The notes: generated from the sequence alone by a model not told the origin. DNA of 64,000 nt from Flavobacterium microcysteis (GCF_006385255.1 NZ_VFJE01000051.1:246339-310338); one strand, 5' to 3'. Positions 34,592-45,118 are shown, counted from the stretch's first letter. Program-made: numbers and translations.

Positions 34592-34612
34592 AACCCTATC
34601 AAAACGATAGGG
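34592..34612 (-). terminator. Terminator between the winged-helix regulator and the kdp operon
   Basis: The stem CCCTATC/GATAGGG with an AAAAC loop is followed on the minus strand by TTTTTCTTTTT. It lies just beyond the winged-helix gene and isolates it from kdp. The CAAAACGATAGG sequence also occurs again at about 34623-34634. Confidence 0.85.
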
Positions 34613-34647
34613 TTGGTACTTTCAAAACGATAGGTATTTAATTTTTT

Positions 34648-35544
34648 TTAAGAGCTAATCTCAAGTTTATATCCTTTGCCGCGTATAACAACGATATTGA
34701 TATTGGAATCAAGTTCCAGTTTTTTTCTAAGTTTTGAAATAAACATATCCAAACTACGCCCAACAATAACGCCTTCATCTTCCCATATCTCTTTTTGCAA
34801 TCGGCTTCTCTCTATCGTCTCGTTGGGAGACAAGGCGAAAATAAGCAATACACGGGTTTCAGTTGCCGTTAAGTCTATTGTGTTTTCATTGATTATCAGT
34901 TTCCGATTCTTAGCATCAAACAAAACTGAACCCAAAGTGAATAGGTTCGTATCCTGACTGTCAGGTAAAGTTTTTTGCTTTCGAGGAGTAACAGATTTAA
35001 AAAAAAGAAAACCAACCAATGCTAAAAACGGTAGGCCGGCTAAAAGATAGCCACTCTTTACTGTATTTATACCTGTCGGTTTGAATTTAATATTGATTAC
35101 GTAACATGCTTTGGGTTGTATTCTCCCTATACAGGGTACATTGTCCTCTTTTTTATTTTTGGATATAGCATATCCATAAGCCACACTGGAGTCGCCACAG
35201 TTCAGAATAGTAACAACATGATCAGATGCCAACGGGTCTTTAGCCAACAAACGCTGGGTTATATTAACCAGAGAGTCCGGTTGAAAACTAAATTCTTTTT
35301 CAAACCTGATCTGGTACTCATTTTCGGCAATCTTTTTTACAGGAAGAACCCTCGATATACTGTCACCTGATTGTAAAAGTATTTCATGCCCTATCCTGCG
35401 GAGCAAAATTTCCCTTTTGGAGATATCAAAATCGTTACTGTCCGCCATACTAAAAGATGCGAAGATTACTGATATAAACGAGAGTAAAGCCAATCCAAAC
35501 AGATACTTACGTTTTCCGGAAAAGAGATTTTGGCTATCGGACAT
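34648..35544 (-). CDS. Membrane-anchored winged-helix transcriptional regulator
   Basis: The 298-aa protein has an N-terminal transmembrane helix or signal anchor (YLFGLALLSFISVIFASFS), a periplasmic segment (about residues 35-155) with a few cysteines, and a second transmembrane helix (SGYLLAGLPFLALVGFLFF). The C-terminal OmpR/PhoB-type winged helix (about 200-298) shows ATETRVLLIFALSPNETIERSRLQKEIW and GRSLDMFISKLRKKL. It resembles ToxR/CadC-type one-component regulators but with the DNA-binding domain at the C-terminus. It is transcribed away from the lipoprotein gene at 35715, which is therefore a plausible target. The signal sensed is unknown. Confidence 0.85.
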   Translation of the reverse strand: MSDSQNLFSGKRKYLFGLALLSFISVIFASFSMADSNDFDISKREILLRRIGHEILLQSGDSISRVLPVKKIAENEYQIRFEKEFSFQPDSLVNITQRLLAKDPLASDHVVTILNCGDSSVAYGYAISKNKKEDNVPCIGRIQPKACYVINIKFKPTGINTVKSGYLLAGLPFLALVGFLFFKSVTPRKQKTLPDSQDTNLFTLGSVLFDAKNRKLIINENTIDLTATETRVLLIFALSPNETIERSRLQKEIWEDEGVIVGRSLDMFISKLRKKLELDSNINIVVIRGKGYKLEISS

Positions 35545-35714
35545 ACGATTTACGATTTATTTACAAAGGTTACAATTTAATTTACAATCTGAATCCTTCA
35601 AGCCAAAAAATAACAAAGTAGATTCGCTGAAACAATTTTGATGGGGTATCAAAAATAAAAGAAATGCCTTAAAAAAAATCTGATTTATCAATGTTAATTA
35701 AAACTACAAAAAAC

Positions 35715-36257
35715 ATGAAAAAAATTATTTATGCGCTGAACTTATCGCTGGTTGTGGTAAGCGGACTAGTATTTACTAATTGCGAAACCAAAAAAGAAAT
35801 TTCTATGGAGCCAGCCCCAAAGCTACTCTCTGCTGCTGATATGAAAGCCGAAAGGGAAAAATGGGAAGCTACCCCTGATGGAATAAAGCTCAAAGAATGG
35901 GAAATGTCTCCCGAAGGTAAAAAAGTACTTGCCAGTGCTGCTAAAATAAGGAGTCATGTAAGTTATTTTGCCAATATGGAGGCTGTTATAACCTCTCTTT
36001 CCCTTCCGCCAGGCTCACGATTAGGTTTTGGAATGATGGCTGGGATTAATGATGACTATTATATTCTCAGTTTTGGGGTGGAAAATTCTAATGAATTTCA
36101 GGAATTACGAAGCCTGAAAGTTAACGACAAAATTATTATAAGAAGCAATTCTGTGTCGTATGCACCCAAGTATGACTATCCAATCGTATCGGTTGACTAT
36201 GTAGAACGAGATGGTAAAGTAATTTATAAAAGTGCCTCTCGCAAAGACGGTTGCTAA
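35715..36257 (+). CDS. Unrecognised lipoprotein divergent from the winged-helix gene
   Basis: The 180-aa product starts MKKIIYALNLSLVVVSG and has lipobox VFTNC, with cysteine 23 lipidated. An in-frame upstream start at 35691 would add an unlikely leader. The mature part has a charged helix (ADMKAEREKWEATPDGIKLKEWEMSPEGKK) and then a strand-rich domain with RLGFGMMAGINDDYYILSFG and VNDKIIIRSNSVSYAP, possibly a small beta-barrel. No family is recognised. The divergent membrane-bound regulator may control it. Confidence 0.75.
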   Translation: MKKIIYALNLSLVVVSGLVFTNCETKKEISMEPAPKLLSAADMKAEREKWEATPDGIKLKEWEMSPEGKKVLASAAKIRSHVSYFANMEAVITSLSLPPGSRLGFGMMAGINDDYYILSFGVENSNEFQELRSLKVNDKIIIRSNSVSYAPKYDYPIVSVDYVERDGKVIYKSASRKDGC

Positions 36258-36312
36258 ATAAATAAATTTGAAATACGCATACCTTGCCGGTAATATATTT
36301 GTATCAATATAT

Positions 36313-37665
36313 CTAGCTAATCTTGTATTCTTCCAGCTTTCTGTATAGAGTTGTCAAAGCAATATTCAACAATTTTGCAGTTTCGGTTTTGTTGTGGTTG
36401 GTATAGTTCAGTACTTTCTGGATATGGATTTTTTCAGCAGAAGCCAAAGAAAAAGCAGACAATACAGGAGATTCTCCAGATGTATCCGATGTTTTTAGCT
36501 GTTGTATCTCCATAGGAAGGCAATCCGTTGTCAGGATAGTTTCTGTTTCCAGGATAACGCTGCGTTCCAGTACGTTTTTTAGTTCACGGATATTTCCCGG
36601 CCAGGTATGCAATTTTAATAATTGCACAAATTCATCAGACAATGTCTTGATTTTTTTATTGGTTTTTAAGGCAAAGAAATTCAGAAAATGTTTGGCAAGA
36701 GGCTCAATATCGGGAACGCGTTCTCGCAGGGCCGGTAATTGGATTTGGAATACGGAAAGACGGTAGAACAAGTCTTGTCTAAAATGTCCTGATTCTATTT
36801 CTTTAGGTAAATCTCTATTGGTAGCAGCTATAATGCGTACATCAACTTTTGTGGGTTTGTTTTCACCAACTTTTAGGAATTCACCATTTTCAATAACACG
36901 TAACAGTTTTGCCTGAAGGTCTAGTGCCATTTCACCAACTTCATCTAAAAATATTGTTCCGCCATTGGCTTCCTCAAACAGTCCTTTTTTGTCTTTTGTG
37001 GCTCCGGTAAATGAACCTGCAAGATGTCCAAACATTTCGCTTTCGAGCAAATCATGACTAAAAGCCGAACAGTTTATGGCAACAAAATTCTGATGTTTTC
37101 TCGGGCTTGATTGATGAATAGCCGCTGCAAATACTTCTTTACCCGTACCGGTTTCTCCGGTTAGTAGGACAGTAGTATCCGTAGGAGCTACTTTTTTGGC
37201 CAGATTGATAGATTGCAACAGCGATTTGGAATCGCCTATAATACCATCAAACGAAAGCTTATCTTCAAGTTTGGCTTCTAACTGGGCAATTCTTTTTGTT
37301 AGGTTTCCTTTTTCGATAGCCCGATGAAGTAGCGGGATGATTTTATTATTGTCATCACCTTTTACTATATAATCGAAAGCGCCATTTTTTATGGCTTGCA
37401 CACCATCCGGAATGTTTCCGTAAGCGGTGAGCAATATAACTTCAGTTTGTGGCGATTTTTCTTTTATTGCAATGGTCAGGTCAACACCATTCCCGTCAGG
37501 AAGTTTGACATCGCAAAGCACAACATCAAAAGTATGCTGTTCGATCTTTTTTAGTCCGGATTTGCAGTCTCCTGCTTCAATGACTTCAAAACCTTCCAGG
37601 CCAATAATTCGGGCCATTAGGCTTCTTAGCTTTTCTTCGTCGTCAATGATGAGAATTTTTTTCAA
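36313..37665 (-). CDS. NtrC-type sigma-54 response regulator (Kdp-linked candidate)
   Basis: The 450-aa protein has a receiver domain (phosphoacceptor aspartate in [13 protein letters not shown]), a sigma-54 AAA+ domain with Walker [11 protein letters not shown], the sigma-54 contact loop [10 protein letters not shown], Walker [13 protein letters not shown] and the arginine-finger region. A Fis-type helix-turn-helix closes the C-terminus ([31 protein letters not shown]). It activates RNA polymerase with sigma-54. Bacteroidota kdp clusters often use a regulator of this type in place of KdpE, so the nearby kinase and short KdpD are the likely partners. That pairing is inferred from distance and family knowledge. 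Confidence 0.93.
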   Translation of the reverse strand: MKKILIIDDEEKLRSLMARIIGLEGFEVIEAGDCKSGLKKIEQHTFDVVLCDVKLPDGNGVDLTIAIKEKSPQTEVILLTAYGNIPDGVQAIKNGAFDYIVKGDDNNKIIPLLHRAIEKGNLTKRIAQLEAKLEDKLSFDGIIGDSKSLLQSINLAKKVAPTDTTVLLTGETGTGKEVFAAAIHQSSPRKHQNFVAINCSAFSHDLLESEMFGHLAGSFTGATKDKKGLFEEANGGTIFLDEVGEMALDLQAKLLRVIENGEFLKVGENKPTKVDVRIIAATNRDLPKEIESGHFRQDLFYRLSVFQIQLPALRERVPDIEPLAKHFLNFFALKTNKKIKTLSDEFVQLLKLHTWPGNIRELKNVLERSVILETETILTTDCLPMEIQQLKTSDTSGESPVLSAFSLASAEKIHIQKVLNYTNHNKTETAKLLNIALTTLYRKLEEYKIS

Positions 37666-37738
37666 GCGAAAAAGGGAATAAGAGTTTAAGCAAAATTAGT
37701 GTTTTGCAGTATTGGTTTTGCACTAGGGCATAAATAAA

Positions 37739-37764
37739 AACAACCTGAAATTTTCAGGTTGCTG
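37739..37764 (-). terminator. Terminator after serine deaminase gene
   Basis: The stem AACCTGAAA/TTTCAGGTT is followed on the minus strand by GTTTTTATTT. It lies about 25 bp beyond the deaminase stop. Confidence 0.85.
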
Positions 37765-37786
37765 TTACTTTTTATATTGCTATCGT

Positions 37787-39211
37787 TTAGCAGTCGGCCA
37801 TATTCACGCTTATAGCCAGTCCGCCTTCTGATGTTTCTTTGTATTTAGTGTTCATGTCTTTAGCAGTTTCCCACATGGTATTGATTACCTTGTCTAAAGG
37901 AACTTTCGCATTTTTAGGGTCGGTTTCAAGAGCCAACTCGGCTGCGTTGATTGCTTTGATGGCACCCATCGTATTTCTTTCTATACATGGAATCTGAACC
38001 AATCCACCTATAGGGTCGCAAGTCATTCCAAGATGGTGCTCCATTGCGATTTCAGCTGCCATAAGTACCTGAGCCGGACTACCGCCCATCAATTCACATA
38101 AAGCTCCTGCAGCCATAGCAGAAGAAACGCCTATTTCTGCCTGGCAACCTCCCATAGCGGCCGAAATGGTAGCTCCTTTTTTGAAGATACTGCCAATTTC
38201 TCCTGCAACCATAAGGAATTGCTTGATTTCTTTTTCGCTAGCCTGGTGGTTTTCAATAACCATATAATACATCAATACGGCAGGAATAACTCCAGCACTT
38301 CCGTTAGTAGGAGCGGTTACGACTCTTCCTAGCGAAGCATTGACTTCATTGACAGCCAAAGCGAAACAGCTAACCCATTTCAGAATCTGGCGGAATTTTA
38401 CTTCTGTTTTACGAATGGTTTCCAGCCATTCTTGTGGATTGCTGTAGTTTGCCAGTCCAATGAGGTTCTGATGCATATCAAAAGCCCTTCTGCGAACGTT
38501 TAATCCTCCGGGAAGTATACCTTCGGAATGGCAGCCAATATACATACACTCTAACATCGTATTCCAAATACGCATCAGTTCGCTGTGGATGTTTTCCTCA
38601 GTACGCATTGACTTTTCGTTTTCATAAACGATTTCGGAAATACTTTTATTTTCGTTGACTGTATAGTCAAGTAATTCTACCGCATTTTGTATAGGGAAAG
38701 GAAAAGCGCATTTGATGGCTTCCTTTTTAATAGCGTTTGCTCTTTCTTCCTTAACGACAAAACCGCCACCTATGGAATAGAATGTCGATTCGTATTCGCT
38801 ATCCGGCGTATAGGCTGTAAACGTAAATCCGTTAGAATGGAAAGGCAGGAAGTTTTTATTAAATACAATATCTGTCTCCATATCAAATGCTATCATCCTT
38901 TCGCCTGCCAGATGAAGCTGCTTGTTTTTCTTTATTTCAGATATGGTCCTGTCAATACTGTCAATAGGAATGTATTCCGGATCAGCACCGGTAAGTCCTA
39001 ACATAACCGCCAAATCAGTTGCATGGCCTTTTCCTGTCAGGGAAAGAGAACCAAACAAATCCACTTTAATTCGGATTACTTTGCTTAAGATATTTTCTTC
39101 ACGAAGTTCATTCAAAAAACGTTCTGCACCACGCCAAGGTCCAAGAGTATGGGAACTTGAGGGTCCAACGCCAATTTTAAGCATATCAAATACCGAGATA
39201 CATTCTTCCAT
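37787..39211 (-). CDS. sdaA: L-serine ammonia-lyase (iron-sulfur type)
   Basis: The 474-aa single-chain enzyme deaminates L-serine to pyruvate and ammonia. The ATG at 39211 is chosen ([22 protein letters not shown]); a TTG 15 bp upstream is less likely. The N-terminal beta domain has the [12 protein letters not shown] motif. The C-terminal alpha domain contains the [4Fe-4S] cysteines in [22 protein letters not shown], [15 protein letters not shown] and [18 protein letters not shown] sequence. It stands alone with a terminator. Catabolic use of serine as carbon and nitrogen source is the expected role. Confidence 0.95.
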   Translation of the reverse strand: MEECISVFDMLKIGVGPSSSHTLGPWRGAERFLNELREENILSKVIRIKVDLFGSLSLTGKGHATDLAVMLGLTGADPEYIPIDSIDRTISEIKKNKQLHLAGERMIAFDMETDIVFNKNFLPFHSNGFTFTAYTPDSEYESTFYSIGGGFVVKEERANAIKKEAIKCAFPFPIQNAVELLDYTVNENKSISEIVYENEKSMRTEENIHSELMRIWNTMLECMYIGCHSEGILPGGLNVRRRAFDMHQNLIGLANYSNPQEWLETIRKTEVKFRQILKWVSCFALAVNEVNASLGRVVTAPTNGSAGVIPAVLMYYMVIENHQASEKEIKQFLMVAGEIGSIFKKGATISAAMGGCQAEIGVSSAMAAGALCELMGGSPAQVLMAAEIAMEHHLGMTCDPIGGLVQIPCIERNTMGAIKAINAAELALETDPKNAKVPLDKVINTMWETAKDMNTKYKETSEGGLAISVNMADC

Positions 39212-39417
39212 AGTTATGAGAGGCAATTTTATGCAAATATATATTTTTTACGATTGCGAAAACGTTGTAAATTTATTAAATGTATAATAGCGGTGAGGCA
39301 TAATTGCTTACCTAATAGAAATAGTGAAATAAGAGAAGTCGATTTTGCGAATTCTTCGTTTTCTAACAAAATTTAGTATCCCTGTTAGTAGCTTTTAGGT
39401 TCTAAAGGTTAATTTCC

Positions 39418-39425
39418 TACATTTG
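39418..39425 (+). promoter_or_regulatory. -7 element TACATTTG for the M14 peptidase gene
   Basis: This matches TAnnTTTG and lies 24 nt upstream of ATG 39450. Its position argues against the in-frame ATG at 39426, which would leave almost no leader. No convincing -33 TTG was found. Confidence 0.45.
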
Positions 39426-39449
39426 ATGCACAAACACTTAAACAGTCTT

Positions 39450-41948
39450 ATGAAAAAGCTACTTTTTGCTTTCTTGCTAGCTTTCAGCCTTTCAGGTTAT
39501 GCCCAACTTAAAAGCCCTGCCGAATTTTTACCAGAATATGGGAAACAGGTAAGCTTTTATCATGAACTTGAGGCTTATTTTAAATACCTAAAAGAAAATT
39601 CTGATTATATCAAACACGATCCTTATGGTTTTACTTCACAGGGACGAAGTTTAAATGTGTATTATATTTCTACGCCTGAAAATCTTAAAAATCTGGATGC
39701 TATCCGTGAAAATCATTTGTATTCCATTGGTATGACAGATAAAAAGCCCGCAACAGCAATTGAAAAAGCAATTGTATGGCTTAGTTTTAATGTACATGGA
39801 AATGAGATAGGTGCGGCGGAAAGCTCTATGAAAGTGGCTTATGAACTTTTGAATCCAAAAAACACGACTACAAAACAATGGCTTGAAAACACGATCGTTA
39901 TACTTGATCCATGTTTAAATCCGGATGGTTATTCAAGATATGGAAACTGGCTTCGTGATGTTACCGGGAAAAACCTGCATCCGGGACTAACGGATCGTGA
40001 GCATATGGAACCATGGCCGGGTGGAAGACAAAATCATTATGCATATGACTTAAACAGGGATTGGGCCTGGCAGACACAGGTTGAAACCCAACAGCGAATC
40101 GTTTTATACAATCAATGGATGCCTGAAGTGCATGTTGATGTCCATGAAATGGGCTATAATGAACCGTATTTTTTCCCTCCGGCGGCAGAACCGTTCCATG
40201 ATTTTATAACCAAGCCGCAACGTGATTTTCATAATACGATAGGAGAGAACACTTCTAAAAAGTTTGATGCCGAAGGTTGGAATTATTATACCAGAGAGCG
40301 TTTTGATTTGTTCTACCCGAGCTATGGAGATACGTATCCAAGTTTTAACGGCGCAATAGGAATGACGTATGAACAAGGAGGAATTGGAGCCGGAAGAGCT
40401 ATTGTAATGCAGAATGGTAATATCCTTACTTTACAGGATAGGATAAACCACCATTCGGTTGCTGTATTGACAGCTGTTGAAACAGCATCAGCTAGGAAAG
40501 AAAAGTTAGTATCTGATTTTAAGGCCTATTTTAAAGACAGCAGACAAAATCCAAAAGGAAAATATAAAACCTATGTTGTAAAAAATGACGGAAAAGCAGA
40601 ACAGCTGGCTCTGATGTTGAAGCAGAATAATATACAGTTCGCATATGCTGATGAAACCAAAAAACTATCAGGTTATCATTATCAATCAGACAAAGAGAAA
40701 TCATTTTCTGTTGAGTCCGGAGATATGATTATACAGGCAAGCCAGCCAAAGTCAGTGCTGACACAAGTGTTGTTTGAACCTTATCAAAGACTGTCTGATA
40801 GTCTTACTTATGATATTACAGCCTGGGCTTTACCTCATGCTTTTGGAATAGAAAGCTATGCGCTTAAAAATGCCTTGATAATAAAAACCAAAGATAAAAT
40901 AACTGCTGTTAAAACGATTCCTGAAAGTGCCTATGCCTTTCATATTCCATGGAACAATAGAGCTTCTGCAAAAATTGCAGCCTCTTTATTAAAAAAGAAT
41001 GTCAAGGTGCGTTTTGCAAGAAAGACTTCTGCTTTTGGAGATACAAAGATAAACCTGGGAGATATGATTGTTTTAAAATCCGATAATTCCCAACTTCAGG
41101 AATTTGAAAAAGTAGTAGGACCTCTCTTGATTGAAAAAAATGATTATAGCGTAATCAAAAGTGGCTTTTCTATTGGCGGTGCTGATTTGGGTGGAGAGAA
41201 TTTCCCATTGATGAAAACGCCTAAAGTACTTCTCATAAGCGGGAAATATGTTAGCCCGACAGATTTTGGACAGGTTTGGTTTTATATGGATCAGATTATA
41301 GATTATCCTGTCAGTATAGTTGATGCGGACAATTTAGGAATAGTGAATCTGGCTGATTATAACACCTTGATTTTGGCAGACGGATGGTATGAGTTATCGG
41401 ACGGGCAAAAGAAAAACATTGATGATTTTATTTCAAAAGGAGGTAAAACAATCGCAATACAAAATGCCTTAAGCTTGTTTGAAAATAGAGAAGGCTACAA
41501 TCTGACACAGTTTGCTACCAATGAAGAAAAAGATGCGGCAAAAAAACAAAGTGACGATGATGCACTGGCAATGCGTTTTCAAAAATATCAGAACTCCGAA
41601 AGGCGTTTTATTTCAAATAGCATTCAGGGTGCTATCATAGAAAATGTATTAGACAAAACCCATCCGCTTTCTTACGGATTAGGAGATACGTATTATAGCC
41701 TAAAGACATCCGACAGGTATTTTAAAGTTCTTAAAAATGTATGGAATGTGGCTTATGTTCCGGAAAAATATAAGAGTTATGGCTTTATTGGAACAAACCT
41801 GAAAAAGAAATTGGAAAATACGGTTTCGTTTGCAGTTGAGCCGTTTGGTAGGGGAAAAGTGATTTACATGATAGACAATCCACTCTTTAGAGGTTTCTGG
41901 GAAAACGGAAATTTACTATTTAGTAATGCATTGTTTTTAGTTGATTGA
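39450..41948 (+). CDS. M14-family zinc carboxypeptidase
   Basis: The 832-aa exported enzyme has a signal peptide (MKKLLFAFLLAFSLSGYAQ). The M14 peptidase domain spans about residues 20-360. Zinc ligands are in FNVHGNEIGAAESS (HxxE type), with a further ligand in VHVDVHEMG, and a catalytic glutamate is expected near GMTYEQGGIGAGRA. The C-terminal half (about 500-832) contains a predicted glutamine-amidotransferase-like domain (LILADGWYELSDGQ, ISKGGKTIAIQNAL). Such large peptidases are common in Flavobacteria and cleave C-terminal residues from peptides in the periplasm. The gene is followed 40 bp later by the GH114-like lipoprotein. Confidence 0.9.
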   Translation: MKKLLFAFLLAFSLSGYAQLKSPAEFLPEYGKQVSFYHELEAYFKYLKENSDYIKHDPYGFTSQGRSLNVYYISTPENLKNLDAIRENHLYSIGMTDKKPATAIEKAIVWLSFNVHGNEIGAAESSMKVAYELLNPKNTTTKQWLENTIVILDPCLNPDGYSRYGNWLRDVTGKNLHPGLTDREHMEPWPGGRQNHYAYDLNRDWAWQTQVETQQRIVLYNQWMPEVHVDVHEMGYNEPYFFPPAAEPFHDFITKPQRDFHNTIGENTSKKFDAEGWNYYTRERFDLFYPSYGDTYPSFNGAIGMTYEQGGIGAGRAIVMQNGNILTLQDRINHHSVAVLTAVETASARKEKLVSDFKAYFKDSRQNPKGKYKTYVVKNDGKAEQLALMLKQNNIQFAYADETKKLSGYHYQSDKEKSFSVESGDMIIQASQPKSVLTQVLFEPYQRLSDSLTYDITAWALPHAFGIESYALKNALIIKTKDKITAVKTIPESAYAFHIPWNNRASAKIAASLLKKNVKVRFARKTSAFGDTKINLGDMIVLKSDNSQLQEFEKVVGPLLIEKNDYSVIKSGFSIGGADLGGENFPLMKTPKVLLISGKYVSPTDFGQVWFYMDQIIDYPVSIVDADNLGIVNLADYNTLILADGWYELSDGQKKNIDDFISKGGKTIAIQNALSLFENREGYNLTQFATNEEKDAAKKQSDDDALAMRFQKYQNSERRFISNSIQGAIIENVLDKTHPLSYGLGDTYYSLKTSDRYFKVLKNVWNVAYVPEKYKSYGFIGTNLKKKLENTVSFAVEPFGRGKVIYMIDNPLFRGFWENGNLLFSNALFLVD

Positions 41949-41988
41949 GACTAAAAAGTGTATCCTGCCGTTATCACAATAAAAAGAT

Positions 41989-42963
41989 ATGAAAAAGATA
42001 GTCCTGCTAGCAGTAGTACTTGCCTTTTTAGGCTGTGATAAGGATAACGATAATGATTCAAATCCAATTGAGAATCGTGATTTCAGGCAAGAAATGCGCA
42101 ATTTTGTTATCGGAATCAGCCAAAAAGCAAAAAATGTCAAGCCCGGTTTTGCTGTAATTCCTCAAAATGGAATCGAACTCATTTCTGCAAATGGGGAAGC
42201 CGATGGTAGTCCATCGCAAGCCTACCTGGATGCAATTGATGGAAATGGTCAAGAAGATTTGTTTTACGGATATGACAATGACGATCAGGCAACTCCTGGC
42301 AGTGTTTCGAATTATCTGAAAAGTTTTTTAAATGCTTCAAAGAATAAAGGAAAGACTATACTGGTGACAGATTATTGTTCTACTCCTTCAAAAATGAATA
42401 ATTCTTATCAGGTTAATGCCACAAACGGTTATATTTCCTTTGCTGCACCAAAACGTGACCTGACTGCAATTCCGGCAACAGTTCCCAATAACGCTAATAC
42501 TGCAGCGGTTACAAATCTGTCACAGGCAAAGAATTTTCTATACCTGATAAATTCGGAAAATTTTACTTCAAAAACTGCTTTTATAAATGCGGTAAAAGCC
42601 ACAAACTATGATGTTGTCATCATGGATTTGTTTTTAAACGAAGAGCAGTTTACAGCTTCAGAAATCAACCAGTTAAAAGATAAAGCCAATGGCGGGAAGC
42701 GTTTGGTAATCTGCTATATGTCAATTGGAGAATCTGAAAACTACCGCTATTATTGGCAACCATCCTGGAATGCAACTAAACCGGATTGGATTGCTACTGA
42801 AAATCCGGATTGGCCAGGCAATTTCAAGGTAAAATATTGGAATGAGGACTGGCAGAAGATTATCTATAAGAATGACGATTCTTACCTAAATAAAATCTTA
42901 GCGGCTAATTTTGACGGGGTATACCTGGACATCATTGACGGATTTGAATACTTTGAAAGATAA
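41989..42963 (+). CDS. GH114-like (endo-alpha-1,4-polygalactosaminidase-type) lipoprotein
   Basis: The 324-aa product has a lipobox (VLAFLGC, cysteine 16) and an acidic linker (DKDNDNDSNP). It matches the TIM-barrel glycosidase family around GH114 (also annotated as TM1410-like). Conserved segments include NYDVVIMDLFLNEEQFTASEI, RLVICYMSIGESENYRYYW, WIATENPDWPGNFKVKYW and FDGVYLDIIDGFEYFE. The acidic residues in YLDIIDG and ENPDW may be catalytic. It would hydrolyse galactosamine-rich polysaccharide at the cell surface or in the periplasm, which is family-based. It lies between the M14 peptidase and dnaK. Confidence 0.82.
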   Translation: MKKIVLLAVVLAFLGCDKDNDNDSNPIENRDFRQEMRNFVIGISQKAKNVKPGFAVIPQNGIELISANGEADGSPSQAYLDAIDGNGQEDLFYGYDNDDQATPGSVSNYLKSFLNASKNKGKTILVTDYCSTPSKMNNSYQVNATNGYISFAAPKRDLTAIPATVPNNANTAAVTNLSQAKNFLYLINSENFTSKTAFINAVKATNYDVVIMDLFLNEEQFTASEINQLKDKANGGKRLVICYMSIGESENYRYYWQPSWNATKPDWIATENPDWPGNFKVKYWNEDWQKIIYKNDDSYLNKILAANFDGVYLDIIDGFEYFER

Positions 42964-42971
42964 ATGTTAAA

Positions 42972-43019
42972 TGTCATCTTGTCAGATTTTAAAATGTCAA
43001 TTTTAACAAAAACTGACAA
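42972..43019 (+). promoter_or_regulatory. TGTCA/TGACA repeats upstream of dnaK
   Basis: TGTCA occurs at 42972 and 42995, TTGTCAG around 42979-42985, and its inverse CTGACAA at 43013-43019. The paired repeats lie 20-70 bp before the sigma-54-like promoter and could be activator-binding sites. Confidence 0.45.
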
Positions 43020-43038
43020 TTTTAAATATTTTTAGTCT

Positions 43039-43054
43039 TGGCACAAAGATTGTC
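43039..43054 (+). promoter_or_regulatory. Sigma-54-like promoter of dnaK
   Basis: TGGCAC-AAAGA-TTGT matches the sigma-54 consensus TGGCAC-N5-TTGC except for the last base. Transcription would begin about 12 nt downstream (near 43065), giving a roughly 40-nt leader. The leader contains an ACTAGTT/AACTAGT hairpin (about 43055-43082). Confidence 0.6.
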
Positions 43055-43105
43055 TACTAGTTCACGAGTTTAAAAACTAGTATAAAACAAAATACATATA
43101 AAAAC

Positions 43106-44998
43106 ATGGGTAAAATAATCGGAATTGACTTAGGAACGACGAACTCTTGCGTTGCCGTTATGGAAGGTAGCGAACCAGTTGTAATTCCTAATGCTGAAGG
43201 AAAAAGAACAACGCCGTCAGTAATTGCATTTGTTGATGGTGGAGAAATCAAAGTGGGTGACCCTGCCAAAAGACAAGCAGTGACCAATCCAACAAAAACT
43301 ATTGCTTCTATCAAGCGTTTCATGGGGAATAAATTCTCTGAAAGCTCAAAAGAAGCTAAAAACGTTGCCTACACAGTAGTAAAAGGCGATAACGATACAC
43401 CACGTGTAGATATCGACGGCCGTCTTTACACACCACAAGAATTGTCAGCAATGACACTTCAAAAAATGAAAAAAACTGCTGAAGATTATTTAGGTCAGTC
43501 TGTAACAGAAGCTGTTATTACTGTTCCTGCATACTTCAACGATGCGCAGCGTCAGGCAACAAAAGAAGCAGGTGAAATTGCAGGCTTGAAAGTAATGCGT
43601 ATTATCAATGAGCCTACTGCAGCTGCATTGGCTTATGGTTTGGATAAAAAAGGACAAGACCAAAAAATTGCTGTTTACGATTTAGGTGGTGGTACTTTTG
43701 ATATTTCTATCCTTGAATTAGGTGACGGAGTTTTCGAAGTATTGTCTACTAACGGAGATACGCACTTAGGAGGTGATGATTTTGACCAGGCTGTTATTGA
43801 CTGGTTGGCAGAAGAATTCAAAGCTGAAGAAGGTTTGGATTTGCGTCAAGACCCAATGTCATTGCAACGTTTGAAAGAAGCTGCTGAAAAAGCAAAAATC
43901 GAATTATCGTCTTCTCCTCAAACAGAAATCAACTTGCCATACGTTACAGCTACGGCAACAGGACCTAAGCACTTAGTAAAAACATTGACTAGAGCTAAAT
44001 TTGACCAATTGACTGATAGCTTGGTTAAACGTTCAATGGATCCGGTAGCAAAAGCATTAAAAGATGCTGGTTTAAGCATTTCAGATATTGATGAGGTAAT
44101 CTTAGTAGGAGGTTCTACACGTATTCCTAGAATTCAGGAAGAAGTAGAAAAATTCTTCAACAAAAAACCATCTAAAGGAGTTAACCCTGATGAGGTTGTA
44201 GCTATTGGTGCTGCTATCCAAGGTGGAGTTTTGTCTGGAGATGTAAAAGATGTATTGTTGTTAGATGTTACGCCGCTTTCTCTAGGTATCGAAACTATGG
44301 GTGGTGTTATGACGAAATTGATTGAGTCGAACACAACAATCCCAACTAAAAAATCGCAAGTATTCTCTACTGCTGCAGATAACCAGCCATCGGTTGAAAT
44401 TCACGTTTTGCAAGGAGAAAGAGCTTTAGCGACAGATAACAAAACTATTGGACGTTTCCACTTAGATGGTATCCCGCCAGCAGGTAGAGGAGTGCCTCAG
44501 ATTGAAGTAACTTTTGATATTGATGCTAACGGTATCATCAAAGTTTCTGCAACTGATAAAGGAACTGGAAAATCACATGATATCAGAATCGAAGCTTCTT
44601 CTGGATTGACTCAGGAAGAAATCGAAAGAATGAAAAAAGAAGCTGAGGCTAATGCAGATTCTGACAAAGCAGCTAAAGAGAAAATTGAAAAATTGAACGA
44701 AGCTGACAGCATGATCTTCCAAACGGAAAGCCAGCTGAAAGAATTTGGTGAAAAATTATCTGAAGGTAACAAAGCAGCTATCGAAAGTGCATTGACTGAG
44801 TTAAAAGCAGCTCACGCAAGCCAGGATGTAGCAGCTATCCAACCGGCTTTAGACAAATTGAACGAGGCATGGAAAAATGCTTCTGAAGAAATGTACAAGC
44901 AAGGAGATGCTCAAGGAGCTCCACAAGACGCACAGCCGCAAGGTGATGCTAACGGTGGCGACAACGTTCAGGATGTTGACTACGAAGAAGTGAAATAA
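43106..44998 (+). CDS. dnaK: Molecular chaperone DnaK (Hsp70)
   Basis: DnaK (630 aa) is the cytoplasmic ATP-dependent chaperone. The nucleotide-binding domain begins [16 protein letters not shown] and includes the phosphate and adenosine motifs ([29 protein letters not shown]). The linker reads [19 protein letters not shown], and the beta-sandwich substrate-binding domain and helical lid follow. The C-terminus ends [10 protein letters not shown]. Length and motifs are typical, with no damage. The gene is alone, without grpE or dnaJ next to it, and seems driven by a sigma-54-like promoter. A strong terminator follows. Confidence 0.98.
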   Translation: MGKIIGIDLGTTNSCVAVMEGSEPVVIPNAEGKRTTPSVIAFVDGGEIKVGDPAKRQAVTNPTKTIASIKRFMGNKFSESSKEAKNVAYTVVKGDNDTPRVDIDGRLYTPQELSAMTLQKMKKTAEDYLGQSVTEAVITVPAYFNDAQRQATKEAGEIAGLKVMRIINEPTAAALAYGLDKKGQDQKIAVYDLGGGTFDISILELGDGVFEVLSTNGDTHLGGDDFDQAVIDWLAEEFKAEEGLDLRQDPMSLQRLKEAAEKAKIELSSSPQTEINLPYVTATATGPKHLVKTLTRAKFDQLTDSLVKRSMDPVAKALKDAGLSISDIDEVILVGGSTRIPRIQEEVEKFFNKKPSKGVNPDEVVAIGAAIQGGVLSGDVKDVLLLDVTPLSLGIETMGGVMTKLIESNTTIPTKKSQVFSTAADNQPSVEIHVLQGERALATDNKTIGRFHLDGIPPAGRGVPQIEVTFDIDANGIIKVSATDKGTGKSHDIRIEASSGLTQEEIERMKKEAEANADSDKAAKEKIEKLNEADSMIFQTESQLKEFGEKLSEGNKAAIESALTELKAAHASQDVAAIQPALDKLNEAWKNASEEMYKQGDAQGAPQDAQPQGDANGGDNVQDVDYEEVK

Positions 44999-45021
44999 TC
45001 ACTTTTTAGATTATATTTTAT

Positions 45022-45055
45022 AAGCGCAGGATGTTGAATCCTGCGCTTTTTTTGT
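45022..45055 (+). terminator. Terminator after dnaK
   Basis: The stem AAGCGCAGGA / TCCTGCGCTT is followed by TTTTTTTG, a strong rho-independent terminator. Confidence 0.92.
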
Positions 45056-45118
45056 TTGTCATTTTTAACAATTATGGTTTTATATTTTTTGTATTTTAGG
45101 CTTTCTAAAAAACAAAAT

